DNA of 8,464 nucleotides from Candidatus Nitrosymbiomonas sp. (GCA_020724185.1 DYHL01000048.1:1-8464), one strand, 5' to 3'. Counted from the stretch's first letter, positions 1 to 6,252 are shown. Notes: a model not told the origin generated them from the sequence alone. Translations and numbers: made by a program.

Positions 1-554
1 TTCCCCTCATAGACCACCGACGTGACATCGTAGAGGACCAGCGCACCCTCCTGAAAATGCCGGCGCGCCAGGGCCGCCTCGATCCGCCCCTGGCGCGCTA
101 CCACCCAGTCGATCGCCTCGTACAGGTCGTCCGCCGAGGCGGCCTCCAGGCCCAGCATCTCCCCCAGGGTGCTGTGCTTGGTGCGGGGATCGAAGCCGCG
201 AGCGGTGGCGAGCTTGGAAGCCGGGGCGATCAGCCGGGCGGCGATCATGCCCACCACCAGGCTCCGCTGACGGCTGGGTCGGCTGGCGATCACCCCCTCC
301 AGCTCCAGCCGGCGCATGGTGCCCACAATGGCGGCCACATGGCCATGGGGACGGCTGCGGACGATCTCAAAGGCGTCCTCGGGGGCCACCAGCGTCTCGC
401 CGTGCAGCACGCGCCGCAGCGTCTCGATCTGCGCGGACGGCCAGTGGGAGAGATTGGCCAGGGTGCGGGTCCGGACCGAGCGGCCCGCGCGGTAGCTTTC
501 GCGTAGCAGGATCGCCGGAGGCGACCCGCGGTTGGGGATTACCGCCACGTACAT
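1..554 (-). CDS. IS1634-type DDE transposase, N-terminal part, cut by window edge
   Basis: This is the first 184 codons of a transposase read leftwards off the window, so the C-terminal part of the catalytic domain and the stop are not visible. It starts MYVAVIPNRGSPPAILLRES, with a following TLANLSHWP (residues 31-39); this beginning is typical of IS1634-family (IS4 superfamily) transposases. A helical stretch at about 95-165 leads to LVLYDVTSVVYEG at 172-184, the first catalytic beta-strand, in which D176 is the expected first Asp of the DDE triad. The enzyme would cut and join the ends of its own element. I chose the ATG at 554 because the family signature begins there. No Shine-Dalgarno is visible upstream, and the predicted promoter would start the transcript almost at this ATG. 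Whether the full gene is intact cannot be judged here. The family call is confident. Confidence 0.88.
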   Translation of the reverse strand, partial: MYVAVIPNRGSPPAILLRESYRAGRSVRTRTLANLSHWPSAQIETLRRVLHGETLVAPEDAFEIVRSRPHGHVAAIVGTMRRLELEGVIASRPSRQRSLVVGMIAARLIAPASKLATARGFDPRTKHSTLGEMLGLEAASADDLYEAIDWVVARQGRIEAALARRHFQEGALVLYDVTSVVYEG

Positions 555-560
555 GCTTGA

Positions 561-589
561 ACGATATCACAAATATCGCCTGATGGCAA
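561..589 (-). promoter_or_regulatory. Probable transposase promoter, possibly leaderless transcript
   Basis: On the minus strand TTGCCA (589-584, five of six matches to TTGACA) is followed after 17 bases by TATCGT (566-561, four of six matches to TATAAT). A start about 7 bases past the -10 falls near 554, at the transposase ATG itself. With no ribosome binding site in between, this suggests a leaderless mRNA. It is a motif-based inference only. Confidence 0.4.
562..578. repeat. Short perfect inverted repeat overlapping the transposase promoter
   Basis: CGATAT (562-567) and ATATCG (573-578) form perfect 6-base arms around the 5-base spacer CACAA. The repeat overlaps the predicted -10 and spacer of the transposase promoter, so it could be an operator or part of the element end. 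It could also be chance in an AT-rich strip. Confidence 0.4.
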
Positions 590-691
590 GAGGAATTTGC
601 GAAACTACATGACTACAACATGCACCACCGGATCGCCCCCCAGCCCAGTATCTGTGCCCCTTTCCGGCGTTGCATCGTCGGGAACTTCGGT

Positions 692-1552
692 CTAACCCGC
701 AGACATCGCGGATTGCAGGAACGGCGGAGACACGAAGAGACCGTGGTGCGCCGCAGGGAGGTAGTAGCGGGTAGGGATGTGGCGCATCCTCTCGACCAGT
801 TCCTCTGGGTTCACCCCGGCGGGATCGCGGCCCTGAGAGCCCACGGTGAAGGTCCAGAAGACACCCGGATAAGTGGGCACCGCGCCCAGGTATGTGCGCA
901 CCCACCTGAAGTGGGGAGCCATGTGCTGCTGCACCATCGCGATTAGGTCTTGCTGGTACAGGGGCGATCCGCTCTGTACCGCCAGCACGCCGGAGGCGCC
1001 CAGGAGGGCCGCCATCTGGCCGTAGAACTCGCTGGAGAACAGCCCCAGCGACGGCCCTTTCGGATCGGTAGAATCCACCATCGCCACGTCGAAATGCTCG
1101 CCACCCTCGCGCACGAACCTGATGCCGTCGTCAACCAGGAGCCGCGCACGCGGGTCGGCGTAGCAGTTCGCCGGGATCGAGGGAATCCACCGGAGCGTTG
1201 CATCTATGACCGCGCGGTCTATCTCGACCATTGTCGCGTGTTCGATCGGGTGCCGCAGCGTCTCGCGCAGCAACCCTCCGTCCCCGCCCCCGATGATCAG
1301 CACCCGCCTGGGCGCGGGATGCGTGCACAGCGGGACGTGCGCCAGCAGTTCATGGTAGATGAACTCGTCCCGTTCGGTTGTCTGCACCGCGTCGTCGAGG
1401 ATGAGCATGCGGCCGAAGTCCAAGTTCTCGATAACGCGGACCCGCTGAAACGCCGAGCGTTCGTCGTGCAGCACGGCGTCCACCCTGTAGATGTGGGCGA
1501 AGGCCTCTCCGCCCTGGTCGGTGATCCACTCCGGTTCCTGGGGCGATCGCAT
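692..1552 (-). CDS. speE: Spermidine synthase family aminopropyltransferase
   Basis: This 286-residue protein is a normal-length cytosolic polyamine aminopropyltransferase, which transfers the aminopropyl group of decarboxylated S-adenosylmethionine to putrescine or a related amine. Visible family motifs are the N-terminal lid and substrate segment LDDAVQTTERDEFIYHEL at 52-69, the nucleotide-binding loop GGGDGG at 88-93, the acidic VEID at 109-112 for the ribose, the DDG at 141-143, and the catalytic-region VDSTDP at 159-164, followed by VQSGSPLY at 192-199 and PTYPGVFWTF at 226-235. The ATG at 1552 lies 5 bases after the stop of the arginine decarboxylase gene, with GGAG inside that gene's last codons as ribosome binding site, so the two are almost certainly co-transcribed and coupled. 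The acceptor could be putrescine or agmatine, because the upstream enzyme makes agmatine and no agmatinase gene is visible. The family assignment is secure; the acceptor is not. Confidence 0.93.
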   Translation of the reverse strand: MRSPQEPEWITDQGGEAFAHIYRVDAVLHDERSAFQRVRVIENLDFGRMLILDDAVQTTERDEFIYHELLAHVPLCTHPAPRRVLIIGGGDGGLLRETLRHPIEHATMVEIDRAVIDATLRWIPSIPANCYADPRARLLVDDGIRFVREGGEHFDVAMVDSTDPKGPSLGLFSSEFYGQMAALLGASGVLAVQSGSPLYQQDLIAMVQQHMAPHFRWVRTYLGAVPTYPGVFWTFTVGSQGRDPAGVNPEELVERMRHIPTRYYLPAAHHGLFVSPPFLQSAMSAG

Positions 1553-1557
1553 CGTGT

Positions 1558-2022
1558 CTACTCCGGCCAGAACAGCACTGCCGCAACCACGCAGCCCGTG
1601 CGCTGGACCACGTGTTCCCTGGCGGCGACGACGATCTCCACGGTCTCTAGACCCCGGGTTGCCATGCCCTCCTCGACCATGCGCCGGACGATTTGCTCCG
1701 CGTTCTCGGCCGAACCGGTGTGGGCGTACTCCATTATTAGGCCGTGGCTGCCGGCGCCAATCCCGATCCCCACGGACGCCGCGATGCGCTCCCCGGGTAT
1801 GTGGCCGTTGATCCGGGTGTAGACCGCGGGCATGAGCATGCCCGGCGTGTACGGCCGCATCGGGACGACGCGGGCGCCCTCGGGGCAGATGCTGGTGACC
1901 TTAAGGAAGTTCAGGTCGGCGATGCCGGCGTCCATCAGTGCGTGATCGAACGCGTTGAGCGCTGTGCTGCCTTCGCCCGCGCCGGCCACGGCGGTGATAG
2001 CCCGCGGGATTGTCCACAACAT
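1558..2022 (-). CDS. pdaD: Pyruvoyl-dependent arginine decarboxylase (PdaD/AaxB type)
   Basis: The 154-residue product matches the size and motifs of pyruvoyl-dependent arginine decarboxylases, which convert arginine to agmatine and CO2. These are made as a proenzyme that cleaves itself before a serine, turning it into the pyruvoyl cofactor. The site here is KVTSICPEG (41-49), so cleavage is expected between T43 and S44; Chlamydia AaxB also uses a Thr-Ser pair, whereas archaeal PdaD usually has Ser-Ser. SVGIGIGAGSHGLIMEY (83-99) contains E98, the probable equivalent of the family's catalytic glutamate. The N-terminal FDHALMDAGIADLN (25-38) is also typical. The ATG at 2022 is chosen because GGAGGAG (2034-2028) stands at ideal spacing and the family N-terminus starts here; a longer reading frame from 2118 lacks this support. 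It is the first gene of the operon with speE. Confidence 0.93.
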   Translation of the reverse strand: MLWTIPRAITAVAGAGEGSTALNAFDHALMDAGIADLNFLKVTSICPEGARVVPMRPYTPGMLMPAVYTRINGHIPGERIAASVGIGIGAGSHGLIMEYAHTGSAENAEQIVRRMVEEGMATRGLETVEIVVAAREHVVQRTGCVVAAVLFWPE

Positions 2023-2027
2023 CTTGT

Positions 2028-2034
2028 CTCCTCC
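2028..2034 (-). promoter_or_regulatory. Strong ribosome binding site fixing the pdaD start
   Basis: GGAGGAG on the minus strand lies 5 bases from the ATG at 2022 (7 bases counted from the GGAGG core). It is the strongest Shine-Dalgarno in the window and rules in favour of the 154-residue start over the upstream ATG at 2118. Confidence 0.75.
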
Positions 2035-2040
2035 GTCTGC

Positions 2041-2068
2041 ATGACGCTTGGTGCACAACAAGTAGAAT
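2041..2068 (+). promoter_or_regulatory. Possible promoter for the vanZ-like gene, in divergent region
   Basis: ATGACG (2041-2046, four of six to TTGACA) is followed after 16 bases by TAGAAT (2063-2068, five of six to TATAAT). The -10 sits in the near-palindrome TAGAATCTA (2063-2071), whose minus-strand reading gives TAGATT (2071-2066), a candidate -10 for pdaD, although I find no good -35 for that side. Placement between two divergent genes supports a promoter here; the exact elements are weak. Confidence 0.3.
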
Positions 2069-2095
2069 CTATTCCACCCGAGGAAACGTCTTCCT

Positions 2096-2109
2096 CCTCC
2101 CGGTGGAGG
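2096..2109. repeat. Short GC-rich hairpin upstream of vanZ-like gene
   Basis: CCTCC (2096-2100) and GGAGG (2105-2109) are perfect 5-base arms around the loop CGGT. The flanks repeat the same motifs: CCTCC also at 2093-2097 and GGAGG also at 2109-2113. In the vanZ-like leader the CCTCC arm could pair with either Shine-Dalgarno-like GGAGG. The downstream ATG is 27 bases past the second GGAGG, so a role in translation control is speculative. Confidence 0.35.
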
Positions 2110-2140
2110 GAGGACCATTCACGCGCAGAACAGTTCATCC

Positions 2141-2494
2141 ATGGTTCGAGTTTCCCGCCGTGGGGCGCGGGCGGCGGCAGCGGCGTGGATGGCGGGCGTT
2201 GCCGCGCTCTCTCTGGCTCCCGGAGTCGCCCTCGGTGCCGGGACCGATGCCTGGTGGCACGGGGCCGCGTACCTGGTCCTGGCGTGGCTGCTGCGCTGCG
2301 CGATGGCGCGGGAGGGGGAGTCCTCCGGTTGGGTGCTTCCGCTGGCGGCTGCGTGGTGCTTCGGCCTTGTCCTGGAAGGGCTCCAGGCCGCGCTTCCCTA
2401 CCGTACGGCCGAGGCGCGCGACCTACTGGCCAACGCCGTGGGCGCGGGCATCGCAATGTTGCTGCCGGTACGCTCCTACAGGCGGGTGCCCTGA
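2141..2494 (+). CDS. VanZ-like small membrane protein
   Basis: This 117-residue, four-helix membrane protein has hydrophobic segments at roughly 10-32, 39-56, 63-83 and 95-110, with a basic N-terminus (RVSRRGAR) and basic tail. VanZ-family signatures are visible: the WWHGAAYLVLA after the first helix (38-48), E79 and Q82 near the end of helix three, and RDLLANAVGAGIA at 93-105, the family D-x-x-x-N-x-x-G pattern with D94, N98 and G101. VanZ gives low-level teicoplanin resistance in enterococci, but most family members are of unknown function at the envelope. Its stop overlaps by one base the start of the next gene. The ATG at 2141 has no good ribosome binding site; the GGAGG at 2109-2113 is too far away and would better suit a rare ATT start at 2117, so the exact start is uncertain. 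Confidence 0.75.
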   Translation: MVRVSRRGARAAAAAWMAGVAALSLAPGVALGAGTDAWWHGAAYLVLAWLLRCAMAREGESSGWVLPLAAAWCFGLVLEGLQAALPYRTAEARDLLANAVGAGIAMLLPVRSYRRVP

Positions 2495-4179
2495 TGGCGG
2501 GAGGTAGCAGGATCACCAGAGCGATCGCCATGGTCGTGCTGGCGGTTCTGGTCTGCACCCACCTGGGCCTGGGGCAGACGGCGCCGCACGGGCCCGTGCA
2601 GATCGGATTGGCCAGCCCGGACCCCGCGGGTTACGCTCTGGCCCGCGTCGCCGGCATCCGATCGGTCAAGATCACGGCAGACTGGAGCGCGATCGAGCCG
2701 CAGCGGGGCCAGCCCGCCTGGACCGATCTGGACCGCGCCGTGGTGATGGCCCACCGCGAGGGAATGGTCCCGCTGCTCGTGCTCGCGTTCACGCCAAGAT
2801 GGGCCAGCATTGGAACCGGCGTTGACCTTTCACGACCTGAGATCTACTCCCGCCAGCCACCGCGGGACCTTCGCGACTGGGACCGCTTCGTGGGGGCCGT
2901 GGCAGCGCGCTACCGCGACCGGGTGCACGAGTGGCAGGTGTGGACGCAACTCGGGCTGCCCAACTTTCGTGGCACCGCCAACGAGTACGTGGCCATGCTC
3001 CAAACCGCCCACGCACGCATCCGGGCGGTGGACCCCGCTGCGCGGGTGGCATCGGCCTCTCCCGAGGGGGTGGACCTGGGGTTCGGGGCGCGGATGCTGA
3101 CCGCCGCACCCCAGCATTTCGATGCCCTTGTCATCACACCACGGGGCTCTGCGCCTGAAGCACTTCTCCGGCCGGTTGGGATACTGGCCGGCCGCGCGCG
3201 GGCTGCCGGGAAGGCGCTCTGGATGGATTGGACGCCGGAGCGGTCTAGCGGCGCCGACGCCGTCGGCGGGGTGTTGGTTCGAGTTCTAGCCATGGCCCAG
3301 GCCACCGGCGTAGAGCGGCTCTACCTGACCGACCCCGGCCCGCCGGAGGCCGACCTTCGCCAGGCCGCGATGCTGCTGGCGGGCCGATCCTATGCCGGCT
3401 ATCTGGTGCGCGATCCCGACGTCTTCGCAGTGCTCTACGGCGCTGGCGCAGATGCGGTACTCCTGGCTTGGGCCACGGCAGAAGGAAGGAGCCTTGATCT
3501 TCCCCAGATGCCCGGCACCCGCGTCACGACGGTTCAGGGACGGCCGGTTGCGGCAGAAATCCGTGACGGCCGGATGGTGCTGCGGCTGTCCGCTCTGCCG
3601 ATTGTGGTTACGGGTGTTGCGCCGGCGCTGGTGGAGGAGGCCCGGGCCACGGCCAGCGCCAGGGGCACGCTGCTGCCGGTGGTTGGCGCTGACCGCGACT
3701 TCAGCCGTAGCCCTGAGGTCTTTGCCCGGCTCGGACGGACCGGCGAGGAGCGTGGACTCTACAACCTGCTCTACCGCGCCCGCCCCAACGGCGCCGTGGA
3801 ACCGATTGAGACCGCCGGCGGCGAGGGTGTGCGTACCGTCATTGCGCGCGGGGTAGTCTACGTCTACTTCGACCTCGACGACACGTTTGCGTTCTTCCTG
3901 GAGGGCCGCACGCCCATCGAGATCACCGTGGAGACTTGGGGCAGCCGCGCGCCAGGGCAGGTTGGGTGCAACCTGCTGTACGATTCCACGGGCGGCTATC
4001 GTTTCACACCCTGGCAGTGGGTGGAAGTCGCCGATGGTTGGGTTAGCCACACGCTGCGCCTCACCGACGCCTCCATGGCCAACACCTGGGGATGGGACTT
4101 CGCCATCAACGCCGGAGGCAATCGTTCAGAGGACCTAGTCGTGCGCACGGTCACGGTCCGGAAGATCGCTCCCCCATAG
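2494..4179 (+). CDS. Secreted glycoside-hydrolase-like protein with degenerate active site
   Basis: This 561-residue protein begins with a signal peptide (RITRA then a hydrophobic stretch 11-27). Residues about 35-300 resemble a clan GH-A TIM barrel of the GH39/GH5 sort: ADWSAIEPQRGQPAWTDLD (62-80), VLAFTPRWAS (96-105), and HEWQVW at 145-150 where families carry the strand-4 WNEPN. Here that strand reads WTQLGLPN (150-157), so the acid/base Asn-Glu is absent. The expected nucleophile strand reads KALWMDWTPER (240-250) rather than a typical TE motif. Residues about 300-375 look like the accessory beta domain of such enzymes (AVLLAWATAEG, PIVVTG), and about 420-560 is a tryptophan-rich beta-sandwich with VYVYFDLDD and WGWDFAINAGG, probably carbohydrate-binding. 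The ATG at 2494 overlaps the vanZ-like stop; the longer upstream frame is discarded. It probably acts outside the membrane, perhaps binding rather than cutting glycans. Exact family uncertain. Confidence 0.7.
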   Translation: MAGGSRITRAIAMVVLAVLVCTHLGLGQTAPHGPVQIGLASPDPAGYALARVAGIRSVKITADWSAIEPQRGQPAWTDLDRAVVMAHREGMVPLLVLAFTPRWASIGTGVDLSRPEIYSRQPPRDLRDWDRFVGAVAARYRDRVHEWQVWTQLGLPNFRGTANEYVAMLQTAHARIRAVDPAARVASASPEGVDLGFGARMLTAAPQHFDALVITPRGSAPEALLRPVGILAGRARAAGKALWMDWTPERSSGADAVGGVLVRVLAMAQATGVERLYLTDPGPPEADLRQAAMLLAGRSYAGYLVRDPDVFAVLYGAGADAVLLAWATAEGRSLDLPQMPGTRVTTVQGRPVAAEIRDGRMVLRLSALPIVVTGVAPALVEEARATASARGTLLPVVGADRDFSRSPEVFARLGRTGEERGLYNLLYRARPNGAVEPIETAGGEGVRTVIARGVVYVYFDLDDTFAFFLEGRTPIEITVETWGSRAPGQVGCNLLYDSTGGYRFTPWQWVEVADGWVSHTLRLTDASMANTWGWDFAINAGGNRSEDLVVRTVTVRKIAPP

Positions 4180-4191
4180 ATCTGGTGCGCG

Positions 4192-4220
4192 TTGACACCC
4201 CCTGGTACCCGTGCTAGATT
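4192..4220 (+). promoter_or_regulatory. Sigma70-type promoter of the lysA operon
   Basis: A perfect TTGACA (4192-4197) and TAGATT (4215-4220, four of six to TATAAT) are separated by exactly 17 bases, and the -10 is preceded by TGc (4212-4214), an extended -10. Transcription should begin near 4227, leaving a leader of about 47 bases before the lysA ATG at 4274. It is the clearest promoter in the window and lies entirely between genes. Confidence 0.75.
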
Positions 4221-4273
4221 GGCATCGGTTTTCAGCGCGCCCCGCGTGCTTCGCTGACCGGGTTCTGAGGTTT

Positions 4274-5632
4274 ATGCGCCTTTCCCATCGCCACGGATTT
4301 GAACTGGACGGTCAGGGCCACCTTGTTATCGGCAGCGCTCGCGCGGCCGACCTGGCGGCCAGGTTTGGTACGCCGTTGCACGTCCTCGACGAAGCTCGCA
4401 TGCGCGCGAACTGCCGCGCCTACGTTCAGGCGATGCAGGAAGAGTACCCTGGCCCGGGCCGGGTGCTGTTCGCGTCCAAGGCACTGTGCACCGTCGCGTC
4501 GTGCCAGGTTGCGCACGAGGAGGGCCTGGGCATTGACGTGGTCAGCGTCGGCGAGATCCTCACCGCGAGGACCGCGGGTGTGCCGGCCGGTGATCTCTTC
4601 TTCCACGGCAGCAACAAGACGCCCGAGGAGATTGCCTACGGCCTGGATGCCGGCGTCGGCCGGTTCGTGGTTGACAACGAGTACGAGCTGGACTGGCTCG
4701 ACCGCCTGGCGCGCGAGCGCGGCTGCCGGGCCGACATACTGTTGCGCATCACGCCCGGAATCGAGCCCCATACGCACAAGGCCATCCAGACCGGAGGCGT
4801 GGACTCCAAGTTTGGGTTTGGGCTGCTAGGGCCGTCCGCGGAAAGCGCGGTGCTGCGGGCCCTCGAGCTCCCTGGGGTGCGCCTGCGAGGGTTGCACTGC
4901 CACATCGGATCACAGATACTCGACCTGGACCCCTTCGTGATGGCCGCCCGGTCTCTGGTGTCGTTTGCGGCCGAGGTGCGCGGGAGCGGGTTCGTGCTCG
5001 AGGAACTCAACCTGGGCGGGGGCCTGGGCATTCGGTACCTGGCGGATCAGGATCCGCCGACCCCAGGCAGCCACGTGCGGGCGATGGCGGAGATGGTGCG
5101 CGATCTCACGGCGCGGTACAAGATGCCCTTGCCGGTGATGATGGTCGAGCCCGGCCGTGCGATCGTGGGCAACGCGGGTGTGACGCTCTACACCGTGGGC
5201 GCCATCAAGGCCGTCTCCGGCGTGCGCACGTTCGTGTCCGTGGACGGCGGGATGTACGAGAATCCACGCCCCGCGCTCTACGGAGCGGAGTACGAGGCCG
5301 TGGTGGCGACGCGGGCGGGCGAGGAGCCCACGCAGAGGGTGTCCATTGCCGGCCGCTGCTGCGAGTCGGGCGACGTTCTGATCTGGGACGCTCAGTTGCC
5401 GGAGGTAGCCGCGGGTGATCTCCTGGCGGTGTTTTCCACCGGCGCCTACAACTACTCGATGGCCGGCAACTACAATCGCTATCCGCGGCCCGCGCTCGTC
5501 TTCGTGCGCGATGGTGAGGCGCACATCGCGGTCGAGCGCGAGACCCCCGCCGATCTGGTGCGGCTCGACCGCGCCCTGCCACGGCGTGACGGCAACCTGC
5601 GGCCCGACAGCACCCGGCTGGGTGATGGCTGA
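4274..5632 (+). CDS. lysA: Diaminopimelate decarboxylase
   Basis: The 452-residue protein is a fold-type III PLP enzyme that decarboxylates meso-diaminopimelate to L-lysine, the last step of bacterial lysine synthesis. The PLP lysine is K69 in FASKAL (66-71). Further motifs are SVGE (91-94), HGSNKT (111-116), SKFGF (178-182), HIGSQ (210-214), the phosphate-binding GGGLG (248-252), EPGRAIV (292-298), CESGD (363-367, the Cys of the second active-site segment) and STGAYNYSMAGNYN (388-401). The ATG at 4274 is preferred: an in-frame GTG at 4211 lies inside the promoter, the domain begins soon after 4274, and GAGG at 4267-4270 gives a short-spaced ribosome binding site. The gene is full length. It is the first gene of the operon and its stop overlaps the protease ATG by one base. 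Confidence 0.95.
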   Translation: MRLSHRHGFELDGQGHLVIGSARAADLAARFGTPLHVLDEARMRANCRAYVQAMQEEYPGPGRVLFASKALCTVASCQVAHEEGLGIDVVSVGEILTARTAGVPAGDLFFHGSNKTPEEIAYGLDAGVGRFVVDNEYELDWLDRLARERGCRADILLRITPGIEPHTHKAIQTGGVDSKFGFGLLGPSAESAVLRALELPGVRLRGLHCHIGSQILDLDPFVMAARSLVSFAAEVRGSGFVLEELNLGGGLGIRYLADQDPPTPGSHVRAMAEMVRDLTARYKMPLPVMMVEPGRAIVGNAGVTLYTVGAIKAVSGVRTFVSVDGGMYENPRPALYGAEYEAVVATRAGEEPTQRVSIAGRCCESGDVLIWDAQLPEVAAGDLLAVFSTGAYNYSMAGNYNRYPRPALVFVRDGEAHIAVERETPADLVRLDRALPRRDGNLRPDSTRLGDG

Positions 5633-6252
5633 TGCTCGGGGCTGATCCTCAAGTTTTGCTGCTGCGCGTGCTGGCAATTCTGGTCGCAGTGACGGTGCAC
5701 GAGTTCGCGCACGCCTGGGCCGCGGATCGGCTGGGCGACCCCACACCCCGTCTCCGCGGCCGTCTCTCCCTCAACCCGGTGGTGCACCTGGACCTGATGG
5801 GATCACTGCTGCTCTTGCTCGCTGGGTTTGGGTGGGCCAAGCCCGTCGAGGTGAACCCCAGGTACTTCCCCAACCCGCGCCGGGGGATGCTGGTGGTGGC
5901 TGCAGCCGGTCCGCTCGCGAACGTGGCAACCGCGTTCCTGCTGGGGCTGGTCTACCAGCTCGGCCTGGTCGAGCCGGGCACCCTGCCGGGAAGTTTGCTT
6001 CTGACGGTGATTCTCATCAACGCGGTGCTGGCCATATTCAACCTGCTGCCCGTCCCCCCGCTGGACGGATCGAAGATTCTCTCCGGCCTGCTGCCCGCGG
6101 CCCAGGCCCGATCCTACGACCGGCTGGCTCAGTACGGCCCGCTGCTGTTGCTGGCGCTGATCCTGCTGCCCGGCCGCTTCATCGGTCTCCTGCTGGATCT
6201 GCCCGTGCGATGGCTGGTCGGGGTGGCGATCGGCGCAGGCGGCCTCTGGTGA
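5632..6252 (+). CDS. Site-2 protease family (M50) membrane metalloprotease
   Basis: The 206-residue protein is a compact multi-pass membrane protease of the M50 site-2 type. The zinc-binding motif HEFAH (23-27) lies in the first membrane helix, with E24 as catalytic base, and the third ligand Asp is in NLLPVPPLDG (137-146, D145). LNPVVHLDLMGS (47-58) and AAGPLANV (91-98) are also characteristic of the small YwhC-like branch. Membrane helices are expected at about 8-30, 54-68, 85-108, 119-140, 163-175 and 182-203. Substrates are unknown; relatives cut transmembrane segments of regulators or signal peptides. There is no PDZ domain. In many bacteria a gene of this branch precedes scpA, often with trpS between them; trpS is absent here. 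It overlaps lysA by one base (TGATG) and scpA by four (GTGA). Confidence 0.93.
   Translation: MLGADPQVLLLRVLAILVAVTVHEFAHAWAADRLGDPTPRLRGRLSLNPVVHLDLMGSLLLLLAGFGWAKPVEVNPRYFPNPRRGMLVVAAAGPLANVATAFLLGLVYQLGLVEPGTLPGSLLLTVILINAVLAIFNLLPVPPLDGSKILSGLLPAAQARSYDRLAQYGPLLLLALILLPGRFIGLLLDLPVRWLVGVAIGAGGLW

Larger units (their letters stand above)
555..691. other. Gene-free strip between transposase and speE; probable IS end
   Basis: This 137-base gap separates the speE stop from the transposase start. About 545-622 is clearly richer in A and T than the surrounding sequence, and composition returns to GC-rich beyond about 622. The outer end of the insertion sequence should therefore lie somewhere around 580-625. 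The terminal inverted repeat cannot be assigned because the other end of the element is outside the window. A small direct repeat ACTACA occurs at 604-609 and 612-617. I see no convincing terminator for speE. Confidence 0.35.

Noticed and set aside
57..506. Plus-strand open frame of 149 codons
   Set aside because: It is antisense to the transposase, which carries clear IS1634 motifs, and has His/Gly/Ala-rich shadow composition.
950..1822. Long open frame on the plus strand (290 codons)
   Set aside because: It is antisense to the secure speE and pdaD genes, has shadow-like composition and no recognisable motif.
2023..2118. ATG at 2118 as pdaD start (32 extra residues)
   Set aside because: The extra residues do not fit the family N-terminus, and a strong GGAGGAG stands before the ATG at 2022.
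1744..2493. In-frame upstream extension of the secreted glycosidase-like gene, giving an 811-residue protein
   Set aside because: It runs antisense to pdaD and through the vanZ-like gene in another frame, is rich in Arg/Gly/Pro as expected of a shadow, and the signal peptide begins at the ATG at 2494.
3286..4050. Open frame of 254 codons on the minus strand
   Set aside because: It is antisense to the secreted protein gene and shows no motif or ribosome binding site.
4211..4273. GTG at 4211 as an earlier lysA start
   Set aside because: It falls inside the promoter spacer before the -10 element, so it would not be transcribed; the family sequence starts after 4274.
4180..4273. Terminator after the glycosidase-like gene or a riboswitch in the lysA leader
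   Set aside because: I found no stem followed by a T-run. The leader after the predicted start is only about 47 bases, too short for a lysine riboswitch.
4910..5746. Open frame of 278 codons on the minus strand
   Set aside because: It is antisense to lysA, with His/Arg-rich low-information composition.
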